Origin: Mangifera indica
Lineage: Eukaryota > Streptophyta > Magnoliopsida > Sapindales > Anacardiaceae
Assembly: GCF_011075055.1 (NCBI RefSeq)
Contig: NC_058149.1
Coordinates: 5,462,449-5,526,448, forward strand
Reading direction: 5' to 3'
DNA: 64,000 nucleotides
Below the pieces are notes generated by a model that saw only the letters and a program-made list of their open reading frames with translations, did not search any database and was not told the DNA's origin. Shown piece by piece: positions 25,114 to 38,168 of this stretch. Positions within the stretch are counted from its first letter, which is position 1. Every line of letters begins with the position of its first letter. The translations under genes and the position numbers were made by a program.

Positions 25114-27203
25114 AGTGAAGAAGTGAATTGTAGTTTAATTAATATAATCAATTAAATTAATTGTATGTGTGTATCCTTTTAATCTTAATTAATTAAATTA
25201 CTCTAGCTGCAGCCTGGAACCATGAAATTTAATTACTTGGGTTCCATGAATTAAGATTCCTAATTTGGTTTCAAAACTCAAAATCTAATAAATGGATGAC
25301 CCATTTTAATTGTTGTAAACACTTCTCAATTTATGGCACTTAATTTGTTGTTAACCTCTAGTTTAATTTCTTTTGCATTTTATGCAACTCAAAAAGACTT
25401 AGATTTACTCTATATCCATTCGTTCCATATGTAAATCCTTCTGTTGTAAAAACTATAGATCCAATCTGGAAATTAATTAATTAAGTTAAATAAATTATTT
25501 TTTTCTTTAATAAATATTTTAAATAACTCTATGCATGAAAACTAAGCGTATAGGATTTATTCATAAACTTAACATATTAGGTATAGGTACGAGAATGAAT
25601 TGATTAAAAAACTTGTTATAAATTTTCTTTATGTAGACTAACATTAATTATAATTTTAATTTAACAAAAAATTAATAACGGGATAATGTAATAAATGTTT
25701 ATGAATATACTCAATATAATTAATAAAAATAAAGTCAATATACTTTTACAAGTTATGATTTGCATAGATGGTTCATTATAAGGTTTTGCGTTAATAGACC
25801 TTTGATGAAAGTTTAACAATCTTGTATAGATTGGTTATATCTTCTTTTTGAATCTCTAATATAATAATTTTATTCATCAAAGGTCATTCTACCAGAGGTT
25901 TGAGAAGAGTAAAGCAAGTTAGTATACTAAAATGATTTATAAGCATATCTCATTCAATTTTTACTGTAGCCTTGCTTTAATTATGTGTTTAATTATTCAG
26001 TATACCATATTCTATACATGATTATAGTTTAATTATAAATCAAGTATTACGTTGCCAAACCCCATAATCTCTAAAAAAACACATTGGTTTAATAAGTATT
26101 TTAAATATGTATACTTTAAATAAAATATGGAATAAGACTTAAGATTTTATTAAAAAACGGAAGATACTAAGTTAAAGTGTGACAATGAGTTCATTCAATC
26201 AAATTAGAACTTGTGCAAAAGGGAAGATACCTAATATTAGACATTAGGTAAAGGTATGACAATGAGTGCATTAATTAATCTTTAGAAAGCAAGCTCAAGG
26301 GAACCTTCGCACAATTTTATGCCAATTTTATGAAGTAAACCACAATTTTTTTTTATTTTTTTTATCTTACCAAAAATAAAAATAAAAATTTTTGAGAGTC
26401 AAAAAAGGGCTTAATCATCTATCCAAGTTCTCATGTGAATACGGCAATGAAACATAGCGGGGAAATTAACTTGAATCTCTTGGCCCTAATTATTTAGAAG
26501 TTGGAGCAGCCTAACAAGTGGAAAGTTAAAGCTGTTAATCGGACCAATTGAATTGAATCCGGCTTGTTTAAACCCGAGGTCGTAAAAAGATTTTTGATCC
26601 AAGCTTTAGGTCTAAGGCTTTTTTGTCCAAACTTCAAATTTTTTCTTTGAGCTTATTTAAAATGTATTTTAGGTCTGTCTGTAATTTTAAAGACTTACAA
26701 AAATATTTTTATAATTCCAGTGAGTTTAAGAAGTTAACAAATATATCCCTGATAAATATGAATTTTTTAGTCTTATCGTGCCTCGAGCTTAGGTAACTCC
26801 TGTTCAAACTGAAGCCTGAAAATTTAAAGGATAAATTTGTTTATTTAACCTAACCTGTTCATGCCCGAATTCTATTTGACTTAAGACTGAATTTTTGGCA
26901 TTGAATATTCATAGCAACCCAAGTGACAGTTGTATAGAAAAGGTTGATAAATTGACCAATAAAAAAAATGGGGTATCAAATTGAAGAGCGTTAATGCCAA
27001 ATGATAATGGCTTACTTGGGCATATATAATAATAATAATAACAACAACAATAAAAGATATTTTAAGTTATGGTTATCTGGGAAAAGCATGCGCCGCAAAT
27101 TATATGAAATAGACACATGGCAACATCTAAAAGACGACAATTATGAATACCGTATTGCTAACTTTGTCGAATTCATTCCCCTCCATAACAGAGAAGTGGG
27201 CCC
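25114..27203. other. Intergenic spacer downstream of gene 1
   Basis: AT-rich DNA. The first few hundred bases presumably hold the gene 1 3' UTR. At 26540-26880 there is more GC-rich text with repeated 'aacc..gaattgaatccggc' wording that resembles the interior of hAT-type repeats, but I see no paired ends. The open frame at 27001-27237 runs into a transposon end and is not a gene. Confidence 0.4.
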
Positions 27204-27212
27204 GACAATAGA

Positions 27213-27988
27213 GGGAAATGGACAATTTCCCACGTAAGTTTTTTTTAAATAATAAATATATATCCGTTATACATACAAATTTCAAATATCTATTTAAGTT
27301 TTAATCTTTTAAAATATATCTAAAAACTTTCTATTAAAATTAAATAATAATTTTTTTATTTTATTAATAATATTAAAATAATTAAAATTATATATTATTT
27401 TCTTCTTAGTTTGAAAAACTAATATTTTTCTCCTTAAATTAAGTTTTGAAAAATTCATTTTTTCTTCCTGAAATCCAACTACTTTCTCTGATAAATAGTT
27501 GATCAACATTAGAGAAATAAAACAGAGTCATCTAGGGGACGACCTCTAGATGACAACTATCATCGAAGGATGATGACCAATAAACGTTGTCTGCACTAGA
27601 TGACGTTCCGTCGTCCAAATCTAGATAATAAAAGTCGTCTAGAATAGATGACAAGTATTGTTTAGATCTGGACAACGCTTGTCATCTAGCAACCAACTGT
27701 ATTGATCACTTAATGGAGGAGTAAAGAAAAAAATTAAGGATTTGAGAGAGGAAAATGTCACTTTTTAAAGTTAAGGTATAGGGGTTAAATGTTAATTATT
27801 AAAGTCTAAGGATAAAAATAAGATAAAATTATATGTTTTTAATATTATTATTAAATAACGGTTTTACCCTTATATTTAACAAAAAAATAACGACAATATA
27901 GGAATAGGTGAGTGTTTGGGTTTTTCATCTACTATGAGTATATTTTTAAGAGTGAACTAAAACTTAGGTGGGAAATAGTCATTTACCT
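27213..27988. mobile_element. Fold-back MULE, copy D
   Basis: The left end GGGAAATGGACAATTTCCC and the reverse complement of the right end AGGTAAATGACTATTTCCC match, as do the following AT-rich arms. Flanks are gacaataga (27204-27212) and cacaataaa (27989-27997), 7 of 9 identical, giving a plausible 9-bp target duplication. The middle (27520-27700) carries repeated 'ctagatgac' / 'gtcatctag' inverted words. No transposase, so it is non-autonomous. Confidence 0.65.
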
Positions 27989-28083
27989 CACAATAAATAC
28001 CCTTTTTAATAATTTTTGAATGAAGGATAACATTTTATGAATGCTGAGATTATAGGTTGCAATTTTAAATTTGTTAACATTGT

Positions 28084-28084
<1 letters not shown>

Positions 28085-28121
<37 letters not shown>
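28085..28121. repeat. (TAA)n microsatellite
   Basis: About 12 uninterrupted TAA units. Confidence 0.95.
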
Positions 28122-28124
<3 letters not shown>

Positions 28125-28126
28125 AG

Positions 28127-28250
28127 TAATATTATGTTTATCTATTTTTAATATGTAAATGTGTACATATTTATGTATATTATTATTAAATTAGGTATTA
28201 TATTATTTTTAATTTAAGATCACTTAATATAAGTGTACATAATTTCATTT
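28127..28250. mobile_element. Degenerate copy of the 168-bp fold-back MITE (M1)
   Basis: Diverged AT-rich inverted-repeat sequence with the family words 'gtgtacat' near both ends and 'ttatttttaattt' in the middle. Ends are unclear. Confidence 0.4.
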
Positions 28251-28271
28251 TGACCATAATAATAATAATAA

Positions 28272-29052
28272 GGACAAAGGACTATTTTCTGCCCAAGGTT
28301 TGATGTAAACTAAATTTTTTATCTATTAACTATAGAAAACTCAAATATCTACCTATCTATTAAATTTCACTATTATTGTCAAGGGTAAAATTTTTATTTA
28401 ACAAAAATATTTACAAAAATTAAAAATTTATCACATTTTCACCCCTAAATATAAAAATTAACAAATTCTCTCATCTAAAGTTAGAAAAACTTAAATTTCC
28501 CCGGTAGGATTTTTCCAGCACGCTACCAGACGTTGGAGACTATAGCGACAACGACATTCTCCCTCCCTCCCAACTTCTCTGTCAGTTTAGCTCTATTTTT
28601 TATCGTCATTGATCGAGGAAACTGGTCTATGAAGATTGTTCTTTGTCTTTAGACAAAGACATGATTCGACGAAGATGAATCATGTCTTTATTTAGAGATA
28701 AACAATTTTTGTTTGTCAGTCAGCTTTTTCAGTCGATAATGACTAGAAATGAAGCATGACTGAGAGAGATGCTAGGAGGGAATGAGATCGTCGTCAACAA
28801 TGTTGGTTGGAAAAACCTTAAAAAAAATTTTGATTTTTCAAATCTTGAGTGAAGGAAATTTATTAGATTTTTAAACTTATAAGAGGGAATTATAATAAAT
28901 TTTTAGGTTTTTAAAAATTTTAATAAATGATAATTTTACTTCTAACAGTAACAATGAAATTTAATATATGAGTGAATAGTTAGGTTTTTAATAGTTAATG
29001 AATGGAAAATTGGGTTTGTATCAAACCTTGGATGGGAAATAGTCATTTGGCT
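28272..29052. mobile_element. Fold-back MULE, copy A
   Basis: The left end GGACAAAGGACTATTTTCTG and the reverse complement of the right end AGCCAAATGACTATTTCCCA match, and similarity continues about 280 bp into the element on both arms. Flanks are taataataa (28263-28271) and tagcaataa (29053-29061), 7 of 9 identical. The arms meet in a CT-rich zone around 28550-28780. No transposase; 781 bp. Confidence 0.75.
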
Positions 29053-29061
29053 TAGCAATAA

Positions 29062-30200
29062 TTTAACTTATGAAGAAAAACAATTAATGAGTTTAAATGC
29101 TATTTTTGTAATATACAAAAATACCATCGGCATGGCAAGATGTTGTAAAGTACATAGGTGGAGACACCATTTTGGAAATCTTACCTACCCATCTAATAAG
29201 ATAATATAAAAATTTAAATTATAAATTATATTACATATTGTATTTTTTAATAATATCTCTCTTGTAATAATGCTATACCACAATTATATTAAAGAGTCAT
29301 GGGCCATCGCGGCACATAATGGGTAACAAGCCCAATAGGTTTATTGTTGGCCTGTAGGAAGAATACATTCGGAGGTCCAAATAGGATATGTTTCAATAAA
29401 AGGTTACATTATGGTCCGCTTACTTCTTTGATTTAAAATAGTAATTTACATTTTTCAAATTTGATTTAATAAAACCAATGGTAGGAGAATATGACATTAT
29501 AAATAGTCATTTGGGGAAATGAATAAATTTATCATTTTGTTAAGGTTTGTACGATTTTAATCAGTTCTCTAGGGATTATATCATCCTTACCAAATATATA
29601 TATATATATAAAACTGAGGACACCAAAAAATTGCTCATTCTACCTTTATCCTTAACTTTATTTAAACCCATTGCCTTTCATCGATTTATTCTCATTTTCA
29701 CCAAGAATTCCAGCAAATTTTCATTGAAAAATCATGAAATCCAACAAGCACTTTATCTAAATCTTGGTAAGTAATTGTGTTTTTCCAGACGTTTATTGTT
29801 TTTATTAAAGATTGATGTGAATTTAAAGTATAACTTACGTAAATTATACAGAACCTGTTGGTAGGCGTGGTTTGGTCTTTTGGGCGATTTTACACCAAGT
29901 GGATTGAATATAATTTGCCATTTTGTTGCAGGAAATAATGGGTGCTTAGTAATTTTACATAAGAAGGGGTAATTAGTTTTTTTACACATTAAATGTTTAT
30001 ACGACATTTTTCACTTCAGAGGCCTTAAGATATTTGTCGATGGAGGGGCTTATATGATATTTTATGATAAACAGTTCAATGATATTTTACTACTACCAAG
30101 TTAGAATAGTCGAATAAGATATATCCAAGACAATCTTCAAGATGAGGTACAAACATTTTGAGTTTATGGTAATGCCCTTTAGATTGACAACTTAGGGTTT
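29062..30200. other. Intergenic AT-rich DNA
   Basis: No gene or complete element recognised. A short (TA)n run lies at about 29597-29611. Confidence 0.4.
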
Positions 30201-31500
30201 AAAATTTATTAATAACACCTACAAGTATGTCTAATGATATTTTCATCTTTTGGAGCTTTTATATGTGTATTCATGATTGAATAATTAATATGTATGAAAT
30301 AGTTGGCACACGACAGTGTAAGGAGATCACACACTCGTGTGTGTGGTGTAAAAAAGGCAAAAGCGTCTTTTTCATTTGACGCGTTACATTTGGCTAAGCT
30401 CGGTTGATCCACAGGCCCATGTATAATGGTGTACATGCTAGTGTATGGTTAAAGTATTTTAAATATTAGATAAGGATGCATTTCACGGGGATTTCAAAAT
30501 ATGGCTTTAATGTTAATAACTTACACGCCCATATCCCTTAAGTACACAGTCGTACGTGTCGTTATTTCTGGAAAAATAAAAGAACACATTCGCGTTGGCT
30601 CATCACTTTTCACCCATTTTCTTTAGTAAAGCAAAGAGATTTTGAGAGGATTTGCTGAGTCTTGGAGCCTTTGATGTGAAAGGAGGCAGAAAGAAAGCAA
30701 TCAAAGCCACATAAAGGTTATCAAAGCATCATCGGAGGAGAGGCAGTAGCGTATTCTTTAATTTGTATGATTTTTGATTCAATGTTAAGATCCTTGAATT
30801 GAGATAATACTACTAAACGGGTACACCATTATGTTTGTATGCATGGGATGGCTATATGCATAAGAAAAAGGTAGTTGAATTGGCGAATTTGTTATTAGGA
30901 TTAGGGTTGAATTAATTTGTTATTAGATTGGATTGTTATTATACGATTATTGGTCATTATTCGATGTTTGAATTAGATGCATGAATGACAATAATTGGTA
31001 ATGGTTGTAATTTTTTATTCAAGGGTGGATAGATATGGATTGATTAATGATATTATGATTGTGAGAGTCTGGATTACATGTTATTAGGTTTGGATGCCTT
31101 ATTTGATGTGAATATGGATGTGTAATGTATAATGATAATTGAAAAAGTGTGTAGTTAGTAGTGTTATGTAATCTGGTTGTCAGAAAAAATGGATTTGTTG
31201 GTCGGAGAATGTAGGAACGACAATTTGTAATTATGTAAAATCAACGCTACACGCTTGTGTATGTTTGCATACACGATCGTGTATAATTGTGGATTTTCTC
31301 CCCATGGTAGAGCAACCACAAGAGTGTGGATTTGAGAATAGACACATGCCCATATGGTATAGGACACATGATTGTATGTCTTGGCCCCAAAGATACACAC
31401 TTGTGTGCTTAGAGCTTTCATTGTATGGATTAATTAATACATCCCAATGTGTGAGAGATACACACTTATGTACTTTTAGGAAAATTAGAGAATAGAGACA
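30201..31500 (+). mobile_element. Presumed gypsy LTR region
   Basis: Repeated short inverted words of the type 'acacactcgtgtgtgt', 'catacacgatcgtgtataa' and 'atacacacttgtgtgctt' are scattered across 30300-31460. They are characteristic of LTR and leader regions of several plant Ty3-gypsy lineages. The RT fragment downstream in the same orientation supports this. No LTR ends could be fixed. Confidence 0.4.
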
Positions 31501-32830
<1,330 letters not shown>

Positions 32831-33230
32831 GGAGAAAACTTGATTTTTTTTTTTTTAGAGCATACCTTCTTAATTTTTCAATAAATGCCAGTGTTTCATT
32901 ACTTCAAGGAAATATATTCATTTGCATATTTCCTATTGTTTTTATTTACCGTGCCTATGTTTTTGTCATCATAAAAAAAAAAGATTATTTACTCAAAGAG
33001 TCACCATGCTCTTATTTCAATGATAACAAACTAATATATCATTAAACATAATTATTAATATTGTTTACTAGAGTGTGATTTTAGATTTTAAAAAATTACC
33101 CAATGTATTTAAAGGAGGATCAAAGTGAGAAAAGACAAAGTTTAAATGAAGAATTCTCAAAGATTTAAAGAGAAGTTCATGTTTAGGTAATTTTTGTTAT
33201 AATCATTAACATTAGTCTTGATTGGAAAAA
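32831..33230. other. Unassigned AT-rich DNA
   Basis: Nothing recognisable after the gypsy RT fragment. Confidence 0.35.
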
Positions 33231-34400
33231 TTATGTGCATGTGAAAGCTCTCTTAAAATTTTGTCTTCAGATTTTTCATTTTTTTAGGTCAAAATGTCAC
33301 TTTTAAAATCTAATGGATTAAACTGAACTTTAGCAAATTTCGATATAGTATCATTTAACCTATTTGGAATCATGAATTTTTATATCATGGACTGAAGTGT
33401 CATGTCTTAAAGTTTGGATTTTTTTCCCTTAGAATTTTCAGAATGGGTTAAACTATCATTTTTCAAAGTTTAGGGGAAATTGCACTTTTGGAAAGTTTAG
33501 GGGGCAAACAAAATTATTACGATCAATCAAATTGACTTAAATCATCTATCATTTTCATCCACTGAAACAAAATCCAATCAATCGAATTGGACAATTGACT
33601 TTCTAACATCTAGTGATACGTCACATGATGATCAAATTAAATTCAATAGACCAAAATTTACTATTATAAAATTTTATAAAAGTTATGTTTTGTTCGTAAA
33701 GGTTACATTTTTTGAAATTTTCTGTATAAATCAAATCAAACCCATTTGTAAAGAATTTTTGTTAGCCAAAATTTTCAAATTAAAGAGAAAGAAACTTTCT
33801 TGAGCTATTTACTTAAATTGTTATCTCTAATCAAAACCCTTTATATATACTTTCATTTTTAATTATATTCATCGGGTTGTATTCAACTTTCATATCTACT
33901 TTTTGAGAGAGAATTTTTCACGCTTGTAAAACTTCAACTTTGTAAAAGAGTGAGTTTTACTTTTGTTAAGACTAGAGATTTATAATGAAAGAAATGAAAC
34001 CCTAGTGATTGTAAAGGTTCAATAGCACTTGAGAAGTTATTTGTATTAGTGAAGAAAAACTTGGTTGTGAGTTAGCTACCAAAGATTAATAGAATACTCT
34101 AATGAAGATAGCTTGAAAAAGTAGACACAAGTTAAACATTGTGTTGAGCCATTATATGTTCAGTGTTTGATTTTCTTCAACTTTTACTTTATTTCATATA
34201 TTGTTGTAATTTTTTTAATCGATTGTCATATCACCTCGTTTTTAGATTAAGTGTATTCAAATAAGTAAAATCTCTTTAGATTGCATAAATAATTTTGATT
34301 TTTTTTAAATAGTATTAAAAGTTTCAAAGCCTAATTCACTCCCTCTTAAATCATTTGATTCTTCAACCGTAACAACCTGTAGGTTGAGAGAAGACACTGA
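33231..34400 (+). mobile_element. LTR-like relic (copia type)
   Basis: It contains a TATA-like 'ctttatatatactttcat' (about 33839-33856), a long AT-rich R/U5-like stretch, and the terminal phrase 'gcctaattcactccctctta' (about 34331-34350). That phrase is typical of plant copia LTR 3' ends (usual 'ctattcaccccccctct'). No paired LTR or coding body is present. Confidence 0.35.
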
Positions 34401-34850
34401 CAAGGTACGATCTTATCCAAAAGCAATAATAGGAAACATAGGTTACCATGTGCCATGACTTTAATAACGTCACTACTATGAATGTAGATTCATGGTTTTC
34501 TAGCCGTATAACATTAAAATCTTGATAGTCTCTTGATTTTCTTGTGTCTTTTTTTTTTTTTTATGTTGAATTCTATAACATGTTAGTGTAATTTTCATTA
34601 ATACGAATCTCATTTATAACACTATTGCAACATCAATCTTATAAAATACAAAACTTACAAAGATAAAAAAAATATTTATGTTATTTTTATAAGATATTAA
34701 AATATATTAAGTTTCAATAGTTTAATATTATTGAATGTCATAATTAAGTTGTCTGATATTACTTTAATTCATTAAAATTAATATAAATTATTTTAAAATT
34801 TGATGATCTTAAATTCTTTGAATATAAATTGTTACTATATTTATATGAAT
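34401..34850. other. Spacer
   Basis: AT-rich; nothing recognisable apart from a 15-base T run near 34548. Confidence 0.35.
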
Positions 34851-34984
34851 AATACTATGTATATCTACTTTTAAGTATATAAATGAATACATATATATGA
34901 TGTGTCATTATATGATTAAATATTATTTTATTATTAATTTAAAATCACTTATTTACTTAATGATACACATTAAGTGTGTCCTTA
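34851..34984. mobile_element. 168-bp fold-back MITE, truncated copy (M2)
   Basis: The left end AATACTATGTATATCTACTT matches the TIR of M3 and the interior matches too. The right end is missing at the border with M3. Confidence 0.55.
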
Positions 34985-34994
34985 TTTATATTCT

Positions 34995-35161
34995 AATAAA
35001 ACTATGTATATCCACTTTTGATACATAATTCGTGAATATAGATGATGTACCATCATGTAATTGAGTGATTTTAAATTAAAAATAAAATAATATTCAATCA
35101 CATATGACACATAATTTGTGTCCATGAATATGTACAAAAAATAAGTATACATAGTATTGTT
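34995..35161. mobile_element. 168-bp fold-back MITE (M3)
   Basis: The left end AATAAAACTATGTATATCCA and the reverse complement of the right end AACAATACTATGTATACTTA match over about 36 bp, and the interior continues as an imperfect palindrome. Length is 167 bp. The same structure recurs at 43851, 44062, 44276 and 45671. Confidence 0.7.
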
Positions 35162-35292
35162 TTTTATATACTCAAAATAAATACACATAATTTTATTGTT
35201 TATGTTTTATAATAATTTTACCAAAAGTTGTTATATTTGCTTCAATTTTTGAGTTAAGGTTGTCATTTGTGTACAAATAATAATTATTTTAT

Positions 35293-35386
35293 GGCCAAAA
35301 GATTATTTCCTACCCAAGATTCGTTCAAATAATGAGTGAGAACTCGCAAAAAAGATAAACTTTAGGTGAGAATAAATCCTTTGGCC
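35293..35386. mobile_element. Miniature derivative of the fold-back MULE family (copy E)
   Basis: The left end GGCCAAAAGATTATTTCCTA and the reverse complement of the right end GGCCAAAGGATTTATTCTCA are both family termini. They sit only 94 bp apart, so nearly all of the arms is lost. No target duplication was found. Confidence 0.55.
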
Positions 35387-35881
35387 AATAACAAATTTGT
35401 ATTTTTTAAGTTTCAAAAGGTCATATTCTCATTTGTAATCTATTTTCATTTGTGAATTCGGTTAAATAAAATAATAGAAAAATCATTTTTTTATATAATT
35501 TTCTATTTTCTCTTTTTCCTCTTATCATTTCTATTTTCTTTTTTTTTTCCTTATTCTTTTTAATTTGTTCCCTTATTTTTTCAAAAGGATGGGAGGCAAA
35601 CTAGTTTTTGAATATTTTAGGAGTGTTAATGAAAATTTTTAAAAGGTTTTGAAATTTTGAAAAAAGTTTGGGGTATTTTTATAATTTTTAAAATTTTAAT
35701 ATATTTGTTAATAATTTCAAAAATAATAATTATACTTAAAAACTGAACAAAATAAAAGATTTTAAAATTGATAAGAGTTTTGTTTGTTTTTTTTAATTTG
35801 ATTAAGTTTTGATATTTTTCAAACTTAATAATATATATATTTTTAAATCGATAAAAACATGACAATAATATGATATTAATA
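35387..35881. other. AT-rich spacer
   Basis: Long T and A runs; the - strand ORF at 35626-35865 is low-complexity Ile/Lys/Phe and not a gene. Confidence 0.4.
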
Positions 35882-35890
35882 TTAATATTA

Positions 35891-37106
35891 GGTCAAAGAA
35901 TTATTTCCCATCGAAGTTTTTGCTTAATCTAAAAAACGTGTTTGTAATAGTTCAAAAACTTAAATACTCACCTATGGACTAATTTTTATTAAAATTTTCA
36001 ATTATAGATAAGAGTAAAACCATTATTTTACTTTCGATATAAAAAAAATTAATGATTATATATCATTTTCCCCTTTAGATAAATAATATTTCAACCTAAC
36101 CTTACAACTTTGAAAAAGTGACATTTCACCCCCACAAACCCTTCAATTTTCTTTTCTGTAATGACAACAACAACAATGACGACTACTATTCTTTTTCCTT
36201 CTCTCTCTGCCACCAACAACTACGTCTCATGATTAGGGCTGGACTCAAGCCGAGCCAGCTCGAGCTCGGCTCGGCTCGGTTCGAGCCCGAAATGAACCGG
36301 GCTCTGCTCAGCTCGATCGAGCTCGAGTTGGCTCTTTTTTTTTTTAAAAAATTTTTATACAAAACGACGTCGTTTTGATCCATATACAAAACGATATCGT
36401 TTTGATATGAAAAACGAGTCGAGCCTAGCCGAAAATGAGCCGAACTCAAGGTGAGCTGAGTTCGGCTCGAGTCGAGCTCGAGCCGAACTCGAGCAGCCCA
36501 TAAATAAATCGAGCCAAGCCCGAGCTGGCTGCGAGCCGAGCTCGGCTTGGTTCGAATCCAACCCTACTCATGATAGAAGAAGAAACACCGATGTGACAAA
36601 TTAAAGACGAAGAAGTTATCGTCATATTTTCCTCCCTTCTCCCTTAGATCCATCACATTTTTCATCGAATGAGCTCTAGAGAAAGCTTCCATTGTGTGAT
36701 TTGTCTTTGTCTGAAGCTGAATTAACGAAAAATGAAGTTGCTGCTGGAGAAGTTGAGGCTTTGTCGTATTGATGCTAGAGAAGTTGAGGCTTTGTTGTTG
36801 ATGCCTCTTCCTCTGTCGTGAGATATCATCGGCGGTGGCAGAAAAAGAAGAGAGGAGAATGATGGTCGTCGTCATTGTCGTTGTCATCATTGTCACTAAA
36901 GAAAAGAAAACCTCAGGGTTTGTGAGATGAAATGTCATTTTTTTAAAATTGTGAGGTTGAGTTGAAAGTGATTTTTCAAAATCTAGAGAAGAAAATGATA
37001 AAAGTTATATATTTTTAAATATAAAAGGTAAAATATCGGTTTTTAAATTATCATAAATATATTTTTAAGATTGAGTAAAACTTGGGTGAGGAATAATTCT
37101 TTACCC
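35891..37106. mobile_element. Fold-back MULE, copy B (carries a nested hAT MITE)
   Basis: The left arm from GGTCAAAGAATTATTTCCCA and the reverse complement of the right arm ending GGGTAAAGAATTATTCC match over about 330 bp. Both arms contain the same potential start (MTFH) and a run of 'gacaa(c/t)gacgac' words. The left flank TTAATATTA (35882-35890) matches TTGATATTA (37591-37599), which lies beyond a MITE that split the right target duplication. The - strand 124-aa ORF at 36564-36938 lies wholly in the right arm and is not a gene. Without the nested MITE the element is about 875 bp. Confidence 0.8.
36234..36566. mobile_element. hAT-type MITE with perfect 8-bp target duplication
   Basis: The termini TAGGGCTGGACTCAAGCCGA and, reverse-complemented, TAGGGTTGGATTCGAACCAA match. 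It is flanked by CTCATGAT on both sides (36226-36233 and 36567-36574), the 8-bp duplication expected of hAT elements. It is rich in GAGCTCG/CGAGCTC words. The centre holds two perfect 16-bp palindromes, AAAACGACGTCGTTTT (36361-36376) and AAAACGATATCGTTTT (36388-36403). Length is 333 bp and it has no coding capacity. Confidence 0.9.
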
Positions 37107-37109
37107 TTA

Positions 37110-37590
37110 GGGGGCGTTTGGTTTGAGTTTTTTAAGATTACCTTGGTAATCTATCTTTTATTCCCTTGTTTGGTTTGTCAGTAATAAAATATTACAGTAA
37201 TCTTCTATTACTAATGTTGACGTGACAGGTAATATAAGTGGTAATCTGATTACTACCTTCACTTTAGGTATTTAAAGATTACCAAGATAATCTTGATTTT
37301 ATTATAATTATATTATTATTTATTAATTTTTTGATATAAAAATAAATTTATTTTAAATTAATATGACAAATAATATAAAAAATATTTTAAAATAATTATA
37401 TTCAAGGGCATTTAAGTAAAATAATTTACTAGTAATCTTTTATTACCTTTAACTAAACATAATAATTATTTATACCTACCAAATTTTATCAAATATAGTA
37501 ATCATTTATACCTAGTAATCTTTTAAGTAATCTATTTTCATGGTAATTTTTCTATTTTGGTAATAAAACATTACCCAAATCAAACGCCCC
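37110..37590. mobile_element. Tourist-like MITE, copy 1
   Basis: The ends GGGGGCGTTTGGTTTGAG and, reverse-complemented, GGGGCGTTTGATTTGGGT are PIF/Harbinger-type. Flanks are TTA (37107-37109) and TTG (37591-37593), a decayed 3-bp TTA duplication. It is 481 bp, AT-rich, with 'ttaccttggtaatc' words near both ends. It sits in the right target duplication of MULE copy B. Confidence 0.85.
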
Positions 37591-37610
37591 TTGATATTAC
37601 TTTATCCTTA

Positions 37611-38091
37611 GGAGGCATTTGGTTTGGGTTTTTTAAGATTACCTTGGTAATCTATCTTTTATTCCCTTGTTTGGTTTGTCAGTAATAAAAAATTGCAGTA
37701 ATTTTCTATTACTAATGCTGACGTGGCAGATAATATAGGTGGTAATCTGATTACCACTTTCACTTTAGGTATTTAAAGATTACCAAGGTAATCTTAATTT
37801 TATTATAATTATATTATTATTTATTAATTTTTTGAGATAAAAATAAATTTATTTTTAATTAATATAACAAATAATATAAAAAATATTTTAAAATAATTAT
37901 ATTCAAAGATATTTAAGTAAAATAATTTACTAGTAATATTTTATTATCTTTAACCAAACATAATAATTATTTATGTCTATCAAATTTTATCAAATATAGT
38001 AATCATTTATACCCAATAATTTTTTAAATAATCTATCTTCATGATAATCTTTTTATTTTAATAATAAAACATTCCCTAAACTAAACCTCCC
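37611..38091. mobile_element. Tourist-like MITE, copy 2
   Basis: Same sequence and same orientation as copy 1, also 481 bp. TTA is on both sides (37608-37610 and 38092-38094). Ends are GGAGGCATTTGGTTTGGG and, reverse-complemented, GGGAGGTTTAGTTTAGGG. Confidence 0.85.
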
Positions 38092-38105
38092 TTAATATTA
38101 CAAGC

Positions 38106-38168
38106 TAATAGGAGTTTGGGTGTGCCTTTAATTTTTCATCAAACCCTGAAGGACATAGTAATTTGACC
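38106..38168. mobile_element. Solo terminus of the fold-back MULE family (copy F)
   Basis: The reverse complement starts GGTCAAATTACTATGTCC and continues GGGTTTGATGAAAAAT, matching the family end (GGCCAAATGACTATTTCCC...GGTTTGATG). The opposite end is absent. It ends 199 bp before the gene 2 ATG. Confidence 0.5.

Noticed and set aside
27001..27237. 78-aa ORF with an Asn run
   Set aside because: The Asn run comes from AAT/AAC repeats and the ORF ends in a MULE terminus; no family match.
36118..36561. ORFs rich in Ala/Arg/Ser/Leu on both strands
   Set aside because: They arise from the GAGCTCG-rich hAT MITE, not from a gene.
36564..36938. 124-aa ORF on the - strand
   Set aside because: It lies in one arm of fold-back MULE copy B; the other arm carries a diverged version that does not preserve the reading frame.
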